A stretch of DNA of 64,000 nucleotides from an uncultured Clostridia bacterium (GCA_934476675.1 CAKSOE010000004.1:62001-126000), one strand, 5' to 3'. Counted from the stretch's first letter, positions 50,972 to 60,560 are shown. Numbers and translations are program-made. The notes: generated by a model from the letters alone, not told the origin.

Positions 50972-51019
50972 CACAATATGTAACATATACAAATTATAAG
51001 AAATGGAGGAGAAGAAAAA

Positions 51020-53137
51020 ATGCGTGTAATCAAGAAGGATCACACAAAAGAAAACTTTAATGTGCAAAAGGTTGTCAATGCGGTAAACAAATCGGCTTTT
51101 CGTGTTTTGGTGAAATTCACAGATGAAGAAAAGGATTTTATCTGCAAGTTTGTGACCGAAGAAGCAGCGCGAATGGGAAAAGAAGACATCGAAATTTCGG
51201 AAATGCACAATATTGTTGAGGGCGCTTTGGAAAGAGTGAACCCTAAGGTGGCAAAAAGCTATCGCGATTACAGAAACTACAAACAGGATTTTGTCGAAAT
51301 GCTTGATGAGGTTTACAAAAAAAGCCAGTCGATTATGTATATCGGAGATAAAGAAAATTCAAACACTGACAGTGCGCTTGTTTCGACGAAAAGAAGCCTG
51401 ATTTTTAATCAGCTCAATAAAGAGCTTTATAAGAAGTTTTTCCTGACAACCGAAGAACTTCAGGCTATACGTGACGGATATATTTATATACATGATATGA
51501 GCGCCAGACGCGATACAATGAACTGCTGTCTTTTTGACGTGGAAAACGTATTAAAGGGTGGCTTTGAGATGGGAAATCTTTGGTATAATGAGCCAAAAAC
51601 CCTCGATGTTGCATTTGATGTTATCGGAGACATAGTGCTTTCGGCGGCAAGTCAGCAGTACGGAGGCTTTACAGTGCCGTCGGCAGAGCTTATACTTGAG
51701 CCGTATGCAAAAAAATCATATGCACTTTATATAAAGAAATACAAAGATCTCGGTCTTGACGATAAGCGTGCCGATGAAGAAGCAATGAAGGATATAGAAC
51801 GCGATTTTAACCAAGGCTTTCAAGGCTGGGAATATAAATTCAATTCGGTTTCTTCAAGCCGCGGCGACTACCCGTTCATAACTGTCACAGCAGGAACGGG
51901 AACAGGAAAATTCGCAAAAATGGCAACAATTTCAATGTTGCGCGTCAGAATGAACGGTCAGGGCAAGACAGGACATAAAAAGCCGGTTTTGTTTCCGAAA
52001 ATCGTATTTCTGTATGACGAAAAGCTGCATGGCAAGGGCGGCCCGCTTGAAGATGTATTTGAAGCCGGAATAGAGTGCAGTTCCAAGACAATGTACCCCG
52101 ACTGGCTTTCACTTACGGGTGAAGGTTATGTTCCGTCGATGTATAAAAAATACGGAAAAATAGTTTCTCCGATGGGATGCCGTGCATTTCTCTCGCCTTA
52201 TTACGAACGCGGCGGAATAGAACCTGCCGATGAAAAAGATGTGCCGGTGTTTGTCGGTCGGTTTAACATAGGTGCAATCTCACTGCATCTGCCGATGATT
52301 TTGGCAAAAGCGCGTCAGGAAAGCATAGATTTCTATGAGGTTCTGGATTATTACCTTGAACTTATCCGCCAGCTTCATATCAGAACTTACGAATATCTCG
52401 GCGAAATGCGTGCATCAACAAATCCGCTTGCATACTGCGAGGGCGGTTTTTACGGCGGCCATCTCGGAATACATGATAAAATCAAACCCCTTTTGAAATC
52501 GTGTACCGCATCGTTCGGAATTACAGCGTTCAATGAATTACAGGAGCTTTATAACAAAAAATCACTTGTTGAGGACGGACAGTTTGCTATCGAGGTTCTG
52601 GAGCATATTAATAAAAAAATTAATGAGTTTAAAAAGAAGGACGGTATATTATACGCAATATACGGTACTCCTGCCGAATCACTTTGCGGATTGCAGGTAA
52701 CTCAGTTCAGAAAAAAATACGGTATTGTCGAAAAAGTTTCGGACAGACCTTACGTATCGAACAGCTTTCACTGTCATGTCACAGAGGATATAACTCCCAT
52801 CGAAAAACAGGATTTAGAAAGCCGTTTCTGGAATTTATCGAACGGCGGAAAAATTCAGTATGTAAAATATCCGATTGCCTATAACAAAGAGGCAATAAGA
52901 ACCCTGGTAAGACGTGCAATGGAAAAAGGCCTTTATGAGGGCGTAAATCTGTCACTGGCGTATTGTGATGACTGCGGTTATGAGGAGCTTGAAATGGATG
53001 TATGTCCGAAGTGCGGCTCGAGTAATCTGACAAAAATCGATAGAATGAACGGATATTTATCCTATTCGCGCGTTAAGGGCGATACAAGACTTAACGATGC
53101 CAAAATGGCTGAAATTGCTGAAAGGAAAAGTATGTGA
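51020..53137 (+). CDS. nrdD: anaerobic ribonucleoside-triphosphate reductase
   Basis: Class III reductase making dNTPs without oxygen, 705 residues. The N-terminal ATP cone (about 1-92) provides allosteric control. The body has HDMSARRDTMNCCLFDVENV with the reaction Cys region, and STNPLAYCEGGFYGG. The C-terminus has a zinc site (CDDCGY...CPKCGSSN) and the glycyl-radical segment RMNGYLSYSRVKGDTRLND, with Gly at about 686. The radical is made by the activase NrdG encoded next. GGAGGAG precedes the ATG. The end overlaps the start region of nrdG. A NrdR-like box precedes the operon. Confidence 0.96.
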   Translation: MRVIKKDHTKENFNVQKVVNAVNKSAFRVLVKFTDEEKDFICKFVTEEAARMGKEDIEISEMHNIVEGALERVNPKVAKSYRDYRNYKQDFVEMLDEVYKKSQSIMYIGDKENSNTDSALVSTKRSLIFNQLNKELYKKFFLTTEELQAIRDGYIYIHDMSARRDTMNCCLFDVENVLKGGFEMGNLWYNEPKTLDVAFDVIGDIVLSAASQQYGGFTVPSAELILEPYAKKSYALYIKKYKDLGLDDKRADEEAMKDIERDFNQGFQGWEYKFNSVSSSRGDYPFITVTAGTGTGKFAKMATISMLRVRMNGQGKTGHKKPVLFPKIVFLYDEKLHGKGGPLEDVFEAGIECSSKTMYPDWLSLTGEGYVPSMYKKYGKIVSPMGCRAFLSPYYERGGIEPADEKDVPVFVGRFNIGAISLHLPMILAKARQESIDFYEVLDYYLELIRQLHIRTYEYLGEMRASTNPLAYCEGGFYGGHLGIHDKIKPLLKSCTASFGITAFNELQELYNKKSLVEDGQFAIEVLEHINKKINEFKKKDGILYAIYGTPAESLCGLQVTQFRKKYGIVEKVSDRPYVSNSFHCHVTEDITPIEKQDLESRFWNLSNGGKIQYVKYPIAYNKEAIRTLVRRAMEKGLYEGVNLSLAYCDDCGYEELEMDVCPKCGSSNLTKIDRMNGYLSYSRVKGDTRLNDAKMAEIAERKSM

Positions 53138-53628
53138 TGCGTTACCATAATATAACAAAGGACGATATGCTCAACGGCGACGGACTCAGAGTCGTATTGT
53201 GGGTGGCGGGCTGTGAGCATCACTGCAAGGATTGCCATAATCCTGTTACATGGGATATAAACGGCGGTATCGTGTTTGATGAAAATGCAAAACAAGAAAT
53301 TTTTAACGAACTCGAAAAACCGTATATTTCGGGTATAACGTTTTCCGGCGGCGATCCTCTGCACATAAAAAACAGAGAAGATATCAGTATTCTGATTAAT
53401 GAGATCAGAGAAAAATATCCCTCAAAAACCATTTGGGTTTATACGGGATATGAGTGGAACGATGTGAAAAATCTGAAATTCATGAAGGATGTTGATGTGC
53501 TTGTCGACGGAAAATTTGAAAGCGCATTAAAGGACATCAAACTTCCGTGGAAAGGGAGTTCAAACCAACAGGTTATCGATGTAAAAGAAAGTCTTGAACT
53601 GGATAAAATAGTACTTCTTACTCGATAA
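53137..53628 (+). CDS. nrdG: anaerobic ribonucleotide reductase activating protein
   Basis: Radical SAM enzyme of 163 residues that installs the glycyl radical on NrdD. The cluster motif is GCEHHCKDCHN (CxxxCxxC, about 27-37) and TFSGGDPL is the SAM-binding GGE-like segment. The ATG at 53137 shares a base with the nrdD stop (TGATG), with AAAGGA about 10 nt upstream; a GTG at 53134 is the alternative start. Confidence 0.95.
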   Translation: MRYHNITKDDMLNGDGLRVVLWVAGCEHHCKDCHNPVTWDINGGIVFDENAKQEIFNELEKPYISGITFSGGDPLHIKNREDISILINEIREKYPSKTIWVYTGYEWNDVKNLKFMKDVDVLVDGKFESALKDIKLPWKGSSNQQVIDVKESLELDKIVLLTR

Positions 53629-53648
53629 AGCGGAAAGGAATTATATAT

Positions 53649-54155
53649 ATGAAAAGAGTGGCTCAGTTTGAAAAAGTAAGCCTTGAGCAATTCAAAGAAG
53701 CGTGGGAGGATACGTTTCCGGAGCAAAAAAACATTGAAGAAATTTATGAAAGAATAAATCTGCCTCATCGTGCAACGACAGGCTCGGCAGGATATGATTT
53801 TTATACTCCCCTTGATTTTGAATTAAAAAGCGGCGAGACAATAAAAATCCCTACAGGAATACGTGTAAAGATAAATGACGGTTGGGTTTTGAAACTTTAT
53901 CCTCGCAGCGGTCTGGGGTTTAAGTACAGACTCCAATTTAACAATACTGTCGGAATTATCGACAGTGACTATTACAACAGCAGCAATGAAGGACACATAT
54001 TCTGCAAAATAACAAATGATTCAAACGAAGGCAAAACCGTTTCATTAAAGCAAGGCGACGGATTTTGCCAAGGGATATTTGTTGAATACGGAATAACCTT
54101 TGACGACGATACTGACGGCGAACGTGACGGCGGTTTCGGAAGCACGGGAAGATAA
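53649..54155 (+). CDS. dut: dUTP diphosphatase
   Basis: Trimeric dUTPase, 168 residues, converting dUTP to dUMP and so preventing uracil incorporation. The five motifs can be followed: ATTGSAGYDFY (about 39-49), LYPRSGLGFK, VGIIDSDYY with the catalytic Asp, the GDGFCQGIF region, and the C-terminal GGFGSTGR. It has an extra N-terminal ~25 residues (VSLEQFKEAWEDTF). GGAAAGGA precedes the ATG, 20 nt after nrdG. A dNTP operon of nrdD, nrdG and dut makes biochemical sense. Confidence 0.93.
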   Translation: MKRVAQFEKVSLEQFKEAWEDTFPEQKNIEEIYERINLPHRATTGSAGYDFYTPLDFELKSGETIKIPTGIRVKINDGWVLKLYPRSGLGFKYRLQFNNTVGIIDSDYYNSSNEGHIFCKITNDSNEGKTVSLKQGDGFCQGIFVEYGITFDDDTDGERDGGFGSTGR

Positions 54156-54184
54156 AAAACAAATTGCCCCTGCGCAGAATAAAA

Positions 54185-54234
54185 AACTAAATTAAACAGG
54201 AACCTTAAATTTGAGGTTCCTGTTTAATTTAGTT
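54185..54234. terminator. bidirectional terminator between dut and amt
   Basis: A perfect 21-bp stem (54185-54205 with 54214-54234), GC-rich at the tip and AT-rich at the base. It suits ending both convergent operons. Confidence 0.85.
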
Positions 54235-54237
54235 ATA

Positions 54238-55539
54238 TTAATCTTTATATGCAGTTAAGAAGTCAGGATATGCCGACTGTAAACCATGCTCTGAAATATC
54301 AAGTCCGACAATTTCAGCCTGCTTATCGGCACGAAGTATTCCGGCTTTTTTGAGTATCAGGAATAGTGTTGAACCCAATAACGCTGCCCATGCGATGAGT
54401 GACACAGCGCCGAGAGCCTGTATTCCGAGAAGCTTTAAGCCGCCGCCTTCAAGAAGCCCTGTCATTCCGCCAAGTGCTTCGGGTTCGCTGGCAAATAAGC
54501 CTACCGCAATTACTCCCCAAAGTCCGTTCATTCCGTGAACACTGATTGCACCTACCGGGTCATCAATCCTTAACTTTGTATCAAAGAAAGGTACTGCCCA
54601 GCAAAGAAGTAATGCACCTACAACTCCGATAATTACGGACGCTAACGGTGAAACAACGTCACAAGGTGCTGTTACCGCAACCAATCCTGCCAAAATTCCG
54701 TTCAAGGTCATTGATACGTCGGGTTTTCCGTAGCGGAACCATGTAAAGAACATGGCCGTTATCGCTGCCGCGCAAGCCGAAAGGTTTGTTGTAATAAATA
54801 CCTTTGCAGCCATTGCTGTACCATCTGCGTTAATTACCACTCCCGAATCCGATACCTCTACCAAAGCGCCTGTTGAAGCAGGGTTAAATCCGAACCAGCC
54901 TACCCATAAAAGCAATACGCCGAGTGCACCGAATAAAATGCTGTGTCCGGGGATAGCTCTTGCAGATCCGTCTTTTCTGTACTTGTCAATTCTCGGGCCG
55001 AGGATTGCTGCGCCGACCAAAGAAAGAACTCCGCCGAGCATATGTACTATACCTGAACCTGCAAAATCGTGGAAGCCCATTTCTGCGAGCCAACCGCCGC
55101 CCCATACCCAATGTCCTGCAATCGGGTATATGATGAACGAGATAACTCCGCTGTATATGCAGTATGCCGCAAAATTTGTTCTTTCAGCCATCGCTCCCGA
55201 AACTATTGTTGCCGAGGTTGCACAGAATACTGTCTGGAAAAACAGTTTTGTGTAGTCAACGTTTTCTGCACCGGCAAATCCGTTCATAAACATATCTCCA
55301 AACGGAATACCAATAAAACCGTTGCCCTCACCGTACATAATTCCGTATCCGATTACCCAGTATATAATCGAACCGAGCATAAAGTCTACGATATTTTTCA
55401 TTATAATGTTACCTGTGTTTTTACTGCGTGTAAAACCAGCCTCAACCAATGTAAATCCTGTCTGCATCAGAAATACCAAAATTCCTCCGACAAACAACCA
55501 AAAACTGTTTAGTGCCAACGCTAAAACTTTTGTTTCCAT
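54238..55539 (-). CDS. amt: ammonium transporter
   Basis: Amt/Mep/Rh channel, 433 residues with 11 expected membrane segments. LMQTGFTLVEAGFTRSKN near 24-41 is the family opening, DFAGSGIVHMLGG holds the first of the twin pore histidines and GAISVHGMNGLWG the second. It passes ammonium into the cell and is blocked by the PII protein encoded just upstream (30-nt gap). AGGAG precedes the ATG. It is second in the glnK-amt operon, the near-universal pair. Confidence 0.95.
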   Translation of the reverse strand: METKVLALALNSFWLFVGGILVFLMQTGFTLVEAGFTRSKNTGNIIMKNIVDFMLGSIIYWVIGYGIMYGEGNGFIGIPFGDMFMNGFAGAENVDYTKLFFQTVFCATSATIVSGAMAERTNFAAYCIYSGVISFIIYPIAGHWVWGGGWLAEMGFHDFAGSGIVHMLGGVLSLVGAAILGPRIDKYRKDGSARAIPGHSILFGALGVLLLWVGWFGFNPASTGALVEVSDSGVVINADGTAMAAKVFITTNLSACAAAITAMFFTWFRYGKPDVSMTLNGILAGLVAVTAPCDVVSPLASVIIGVVGALLLCWAVPFFDTKLRIDDPVGAISVHGMNGLWGVIAVGLFASEPEALGGMTGLLEGGGLKLLGIQALGAVSLIAWAALLGSTLFLILKKAGILRADKQAEIVGLDISEHGLQSAYPDFLTAYKD

Positions 55540-55569
55540 AAATAATCATCTCCTGCAATAAATTACGAA

Positions 55570-55920
55570 TTAAAGAAGCGCTTCTCTGTCTTCTTCTCCC
55601 GTTCTTACTTTTATCGTTCTTGTTACGGGTGATACGAATATTTTTCCGTCTCCGATTTCACCTGTACGCAAAACTTTTATTGCCGTATTAACAACATCGT
55701 CAACAGGTACCGAGCATACCACCATCTCTATCTTAATCTTCGGAAGTAAATCAACGCTGTACTCCACACCGCGGAATACGTGTTTCTGTCCCTTCTGAGC
55801 ACCGTATCCCAAAACGTTTGATACGGTCATACCGTTAATTCCAATTTCATTTAAAGCCATTTTAAGTTCTTCAAGCTTGCTTTGCCGTGTAATAATTTCA
55901 ATTTTAAACATCTCTGCCAT
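55570..55920 (-). CDS. glnK: nitrogen regulatory PII protein GlnK
   Basis: PII signal protein of 116 residues. The T-loop is GAQKGQKHVFRGVEYSVDLLPK-like, with the Tyr that can be modified at about residue 53 in GVEYSVD. The B-loop is TGEIGDGKIFVSPV. It reports 2-oxoglutarate, ATP/ADP and nitrogen status and gates the ammonium channel. GGAG is 9 nt before the ATG. A terminator-like hairpin in the leader suggests attenuation. Confidence 0.93.
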   Translation of the reverse strand: MAEMFKIEIITRQSKLEELKMALNEIGINGMTVSNVLGYGAQKGQKHVFRGVEYSVDLLPKIKIEMVVCSVPVDDVVNTAIKVLRTGEIGDGKIFVSPVTRTIKVRTGEEDREALL

Positions 55921-55952
55921 ATTGAATATCTCCTTTCTTTAATACCCCTCGG

Positions 55953-55991
55953 GCAAAAAAAATGTGTATACAGAAACTAATCTGTATACAC
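55953..55991 (-). promoter_or_regulatory. terminator-like hairpin in the glnK-amt leader
   Basis: Arms 55991-55981 and 55974-55964 on the minus strand pair over 11 bp around a six-base TTAGTT loop, followed by A and eight T. It lies about 30-70 nt before glnK and has the form of an intrinsic terminator in front of the operon, so read-through may be controlled. It is separate from the mfd terminator at 56053-56079. Confidence 0.55.
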
Positions 55992-56052
55992 GCCTTTGTG
56001 AATATCCGCAATATTAAAAGCTTTATTAAACCGGTTTATAAAAAAATAAAAA

Positions 56053-56079
56053 GCGCATTATCATTCATGATAAATGCGC
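56053..56079 (-). terminator. terminator after mfd
   Basis: Stem GCGCAT...ATGCGC with inner TATCA/TGATA pairing, then TTTTTATTTTTTT on the minus strand. Confidence 0.85.
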
Positions 56080-56197
56080 CTTTGCTTTTTACAAATACTA
56101 TTAAAGCACTTTTTGCTTCAAATGTCAATAGTAAATTTTAATTTTATACACTATGCTGTAAATATTACACTCAAATCCCTGTTTTTTCGTAAAATTA

Positions 56198-59100
56198 TTA
56201 ATTTTTTTCGGTTTTTAACTGCAATATACTGTCAAGAATGTTTTCTGTATACTCTAAAATGTTTTTATTGTCATCTTTGATTTTAAAGCTTATTTCGGGC
56301 ATTTCGGAGGCCGATATTTTAATCTGCTTTGGAAACGCTTTATCCAGTCCCATCACCGTATAGGCATCAATCGCGTCTGCAACAAATTTAATATGCAGAA
56401 CGCTCCCTTGCTGCAAAATTTCGTATGCACCGCAGGCTTTTGCTTTGATTTTCAGCGCCGACACATCTATAATGTTCTGCACCGGCTTTGGAATGTCTCC
56501 GTAACGGTCAACAAGCTCATCCTCCAGTTCGAACTTATCGTCGGCGCTTTCTATTGCCGCAATGCGTTTGTATATATCGATTCGCTGATTATGATTTTCG
56601 ATATAAGTTTCCGGCAGATACGCATTGATATTAATATCAATAGAAACGCTCATATCCTCCCTATCCGTCTTGCCCTGCGCTTCGTTAATACTTTCTTTCA
56701 GTATTTTGCAGTACATATCGTATCCAACGCTTTCCATATGACCGTGCTGTTCTGCACCAAGGATATTTCCGGCGCCCCTTATTTCCAGATCCCGCATCGC
56801 AATCTTAAATCCGGAACCAAACTCCGTAAATTCTTTTATTGCACGCAGACGTTTTGAAGCCACATCGGATAAAATACTGTCTCGCCGATAGGTAAGATAT
56901 GCGTATGCCGCTCTGTTTGAACGGCCGACGCGTCCTCGCAGCTGATAAAGCTGCGCCAGTCCCATTCTGTCGGCATTTTCAATTATAATCGTGTTTGCAT
57001 TCGGAATATCCAGACCTGTTTCAATAATTGTAGTGCACACAAGGACATCCGTGTCCCCGTTTACCATATCATACATTATTTCCTCTAATTCCTGTTCATT
57101 CATCTTTCCGTGTCCCACAGAAACATTTATATCGGGGAAATTAGCCTTTATCCATTCCGCTTTTCTGAATATCCCCTGTACGCGGTTATACAGGTAGAAT
57201 ACCTGACCACCGCGTGAAAGTTCTTTTCTGATTGCTCCGAGTATTACATCGGGATTATCTTCAAAAACATATGTCTGGACGGGGTATCTGTTCTGCGGCG
57301 GTTCGGTAAGCACGCTCATGTCCCTTACGTTTGTCATTGCCATATGCAGCGTTCGCGGAATCGGAGTTGCGGTCATTGTAAGAACGTCAACATTTTGGCG
57401 CAGCTCCTTAATACGTTCCTTATTGGCAACGCCGAAACGCTGTTCTTCATCTACTACAAGCAGTCCCAAATCGTGAAATTCCACGTCCTTCGATAAAAGC
57501 CTGTGTGTGCCTATGATTATATCTATCTCTCCGCTTTTGAGCTTTTTTAATATCTTTTTCTGCTGTGCTGGAGTGCGAAAACGTGAAAGCATTTCCACTC
57601 TTATCGGAAAATTCTCCATGCGCTTTAAGAAAGTTTCATAATGCTGCATGGCAAGAATGGTTGTCGGACACAGATATGCCACCTGTTTTGAGTCACATAC
57701 AGCCTTGAATGCGGCACGCAGAGCCACCTCGGTTTTGCCGAAACCGACATCGCCGCATAATAAGCGATCCATCGGCTTTTCACTTTCCATGTCACGCTTT
57801 ACTTCTTCGACCGACCTTAACTGATCCTCAGTTTCCTGGTACGGGAAAGTGTCCTCAAACTCACGCTGCCACGGCGTATCGGCGCTGAAGCTGTAGCCTT
57901 TTGTGTTAGCACGCTGTGCATAAAGCTTTATTAATCCCTGTGCCAAATCGGCGGTTGCTTTTTTTACCCTCTGTTTTGTCTTGTTCCAATCCGAGCCGCC
58001 GAGCTTTGATAGACGCATTTGCTTTTCTGAATCATTGCCAACATACTTATAGAGCATATTCATCTGATCAATTGGCACGTACAAAATATCTGTACCTCTA
58101 TACTGTATTTTAAGATAATCTTTTGCAATTTTATTAACAGTAATTTTCTGAGTCCCCATATACTGTCCAATTCCGTGCGCGGCATGAACAACATAATCGC
58201 CCGGATTTATGTCATTATATGATTTTATTCTGTTTGCATTTTCAATTCTGCGGTGGCGGCGGCTTTTTTTTGTCTCAAAAATTTCCCTGTCACTTATAAG
58301 AACAAGCTTAATTTCGGGGTATTCAAAGCCTTTATTAAGATTTCCGCGCACAATCGAGGTTTTGCCCTCTCTTATTTCCTCTCTGTCCGAAAGGAACTTT
58401 GCGTCTATCCCTCGTTCATTAAGTACTCCGGCAAGGTTTTCTCCCCTGCCGCGTGAAGATGCAAGAATTACGGAAGTATAACCGTCTTTTTGCCATTCTT
58501 CAAGACTTTCATACAAATACTCAACCTTACCGTGAAATGAAATTGTTGTTTTAGTAGTAAAAGTTTCGAGATATTTATAATCAAAATCTGTTTTTGAGTG
58601 AGAAAGAGTATCAATCGAAATTACACGTCTGTCCTTTGCGATATTTATAAAATCCGCATATGAAACGAAAAAACGCTCTTTCGCATTCTTTATAATTCCT
58701 TTATCTGCCAGCTCGGCTACTGTTTCCGCACACTCTGTTTCAAACGTTTTTCCGCGCTCGGCAATTCTTTTCGGGTCTATTATAAAAACCAATCCGCCCG
58801 ATGTCAGATATTCAAGTGCAGAAGTGATTTTTCCGTCATACAGCTTCGATATATATTTATCTATCGCCGGAAAATACCGTCTTTCCGTAAAATTATCCAA
58901 ATCAGTATTCAGTGCATTTATAAAATCGGCATTTGGTGATTTTTTTGCCTTTTCGTTTTTGATCAGCTTTTTTATATCATTTGTTATCTTTTCGCGCGTT
59001 ATATCCTCCATGACCGATTCGGTTGCCGGAATGATTCTGATATTATCCAATTTATCCATTGAACGCTGTGTTGTGGCATCAAAAGAACGAATAGAATCTG

Positions 59101-59683
59101 TTTCGTTATCGAAAAATTCTATTCGAAAAGGATTTTCTTCATTCGGCAAAAAAACGTCCAGAATACCGCCTCTTACAGAGAATTGCCCCGCATTTTCAAC
59201 CATATCCTCGCGGGAATACCCCAATATAATAAGCTTTTCCGTCAGCTCACTTATTTCCGCACAGCTGCCGACAGACAGAGTTATACCGACTGTAAAATAT
59301 TTTTTGTCTATTGTGTACTGCAAAAGTGCATCAAGACTTGCAACCACTATACATTCATTATTGTTTTTAATTTCATACAATGCCGCCAGACGCTTGTAAA
59401 CATTTTCGTGATCGGTTGTATCTATATTATAAAACACATATTCCTTTGACGGAAAATACACTGCATTGTCGGTATAAAAATTCAAATCATTGTACAGTGC
59501 GCGTGCCTCCATATCGCTGTACGTAACGACAACCGACGGCTGCTTGTTTGATTTTGTAAGCGCATAAATAAGCTGACTCTGCGCGGATTCAACCACTCCC
59601 GCCACGGAAATCGGTGTTTTGTCCAGATTCGCTGTTATGCGCTTATACGGTTCATATTTATTTAAAAAATCTGAAAAGTCCAT
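56198..59683 (-). CDS. mfd: transcription-repair coupling factor Mfd
   Basis: 1161 residues, full length. It removes RNA polymerase stalled at DNA lesions and recruits UvrABC. The N-terminal UvrB-homology modules are followed by the RNA-polymerase-interacting domain (GDYVVHAAHGIGQYMG, about 480-500). The RecG-like helicase has Walker A LCGDVGFGKTEVALR and DEEQRFGV (DEEQ box), and TMTATPIPRTLHMAM follows. The C-terminal TRCF domain covers about 1010-1110. It begins 8 nt after pth, the common pth-mfd order. The ribosome site (AGGTAAG) is weak, so translation may be coupled to pth. Confidence 0.97.
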   Translation of the reverse strand: MDFSDFLNKYEPYKRITANLDKTPISVAGVVESAQSQLIYALTKSNKQPSVVVTYSDMEARALYNDLNFYTDNAVYFPSKEYVFYNIDTTDHENVYKRLAALYEIKNNNECIVVASLDALLQYTIDKKYFTVGITLSVGSCAEISELTEKLIILGYSREDMVENAGQFSVRGGILDVFLPNEENPFRIEFFDNETDSIRSFDATTQRSMDKLDNIRIIPATESVMEDITREKITNDIKKLIKNEKAKKSPNADFINALNTDLDNFTERRYFPAIDKYISKLYDGKITSALEYLTSGGLVFIIDPKRIAERGKTFETECAETVAELADKGIIKNAKERFFVSYADFINIAKDRRVISIDTLSHSKTDFDYKYLETFTTKTTISFHGKVEYLYESLEEWQKDGYTSVILASSRGRGENLAGVLNERGIDAKFLSDREEIREGKTSIVRGNLNKGFEYPEIKLVLISDREIFETKKSRRHRRIENANRIKSYNDINPGDYVVHAAHGIGQYMGTQKITVNKIAKDYLKIQYRGTDILYVPIDQMNMLYKYVGNDSEKQMRLSKLGGSDWNKTKQRVKKATADLAQGLIKLYAQRANTKGYSFSADTPWQREFEDTFPYQETEDQLRSVEEVKRDMESEKPMDRLLCGDVGFGKTEVALRAAFKAVCDSKQVAYLCPTTILAMQHYETFLKRMENFPIRVEMLSRFRTPAQQKKILKKLKSGEIDIIIGTHRLLSKDVEFHDLGLLVVDEEQRFGVANKERIKELRQNVDVLTMTATPIPRTLHMAMTNVRDMSVLTEPPQNRYPVQTYVFEDNPDVILGAIRKELSRGGQVFYLYNRVQGIFRKAEWIKANFPDINVSVGHGKMNEQELEEIMYDMVNGDTDVLVCTTIIETGLDIPNANTIIIENADRMGLAQLYQLRGRVGRSNRAAYAYLTYRRDSILSDVASKRLRAIKEFTEFGSGFKIAMRDLEIRGAGNILGAEQHGHMESVGYDMYCKILKESINEAQGKTDREDMSVSIDININAYLPETYIENHNQRIDIYKRIAAIESADDKFELEDELVDRYGDIPKPVQNIIDVSALKIKAKACGAYEILQQGSVLHIKFVADAIDAYTVMGLDKAFPKQIKISASEMPEISFKIKDDNKNILEYTENILDSILQLKTEKN

Positions 59684-59691
59684 AATCTTAC

Positions 59692-60258
59692 CTATTTTGA
59701 ATTATATTTATTCATTGCCGATGAAACTCCGGCACGGATTATTTCCTCTGCCGCATCGGATGCCTTTATGATAGCTTTTTCCATAATTGGTATTTCTTCC
59801 TTTGTAAAATGCCCTAAAACGAAATCCGCCAAATCGTAGTTTTCGTTCTTAGGCGCACCTACTCCCATTTTCACTCTCGGAAATTCATCGCTTTCAAGCA
59901 TATATATTATTGATTTCAGTCCGTTGTGTCCGCCTGCGCTGCCCCTTGGTCTCACTCTTATTCTGCCTGTTTCAAGGGATATATCATCATTTATTATTAT
60001 TATATTCGATGGATTTATTTTATAAAACTGTGCAAATCCGGCAATGCTTTCGCCACTTAAATTCATATATGTCTGCGGTTTTATTAAAAGTGTTTTTTCG
60101 CCTGCAATTTCACATTCACCATACAAAGCCTTGAATTTCAGCTTTTTCACCTTTACATTAAGCTTATCGGCCATATAGTCTATTGTGTGAAAACCTATGT
60201 TATGACGCGTCATATCATATTGTTTGCCCGGATTTCCGAGCCCTGCTATAATATACAT
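59692..60258 (-). CDS. pth: peptidyl-tRNA hydrolase
   Basis: Recycles peptidyl-tRNA released from ribosomes, 188 residues. Signatures are MYIIAGLGNPGKQYDMTRHN with catalytic His at position 19, KPQTYMNLSGES and GSAGGHNGLKSI. AAAGG precedes the ATG. Promoter just upstream; shares an operon with mfd. Confidence 0.96.
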   Translation of the reverse strand: MYIIAGLGNPGKQYDMTRHNIGFHTIDYMADKLNVKVKKLKFKALYGECEIAGEKTLLIKPQTYMNLSGESIAGFAQFYKINPSNIIIINDDISLETGRIRVRPRGSAGGHNGLKSIIYMLESDEFPRVKMGVGAPKNENYDLADFVLGHFTKEEIPIMEKAIIKASDAAEEIIRAGVSSAMNKYNSK

Positions 60259-60301
60259 TATTCTGCCTTTCTGTCAACTACTCTTTTTAAACAATAAATT
60301 T

Positions 60302-60330
60302 ATTATACCACAAAAAATATATCAATTCAA
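60302..60330 (-). promoter_or_regulatory. promoter of pth-mfd
   Basis: TTGAAT (60330-60325) and TATAAT (60307-60302), 17-bp spacer, minus strand. Confidence 0.65.
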
Positions 60331-60370
60331 TATTTAACATTTATTTTTAGAAAAAAATTTCAAAAAAGTA

Positions 60371-60399
60371 TTGACATACGGTAAAAAATATGGTATCAT
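60371..60399 (+). promoter_or_regulatory. promoter of tRNA-Glu
   Basis: TTGACA (60371-60376) and TATCAT (60394-60399), 17-bp spacer, about 13 nt before the mature 5' end. Confidence 0.78.
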
Positions 60400-60412
60400 A
60401 TTATTGTTGTTT

Positions 60413-60487
60413 GGCTCGTTGGTCAAGCGGTTAAGACTCCGCCCTCTCACGGCGGCAACGAGAGTTCGATTCTCTCACGAGTCACCA
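60413..60487 (+). tRNA. tRNA-Glu (anticodon CTC)
   Basis: 75 nt including an encoded CCA. The acceptor stem GGCTCGT pairs with ACGAGTC, the anticodon arm CCGCC-CTCTCAC-GGCGG gives anticodon CTC, and the T arm carries GTTCGATTC. It reads GAG codons and is the less common Glu isoacceptor, next to the main TTC type expected elsewhere. Confidence 0.93.
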
Positions 60488-60490
60488 CTA

Positions 60491-60530
60491 AGCAAACAAA
60501 CCGCATATTTATGCGGTTTGTTTGCTTTTA
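60491..60530 (+). terminator. terminator after tRNA-Glu
   Basis: Perfect 16-bp stem (60491-60506 with 60511-60526) then TTTTA. Confidence 0.88.
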
Positions 60531-60540
60531 TAAAGCATTT

Positions 60541-60560
60541 AACCACGAAAAAACCACGAA
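60541..60560. repeat. short direct repeat next to tRNA-Glu
   Basis: AACCACGAA occurs twice, 11 bp apart, soon after the tRNA-Glu terminator. A possible remnant of an integrase-type attachment site; weak. Confidence 0.3.

Noticed and set aside
50971..50986. Second NrdR box next to the first
   Set aside because: Only one half matches and the centre-to-centre distance of 16 bp does not keep the two sites on the same face of the helix.
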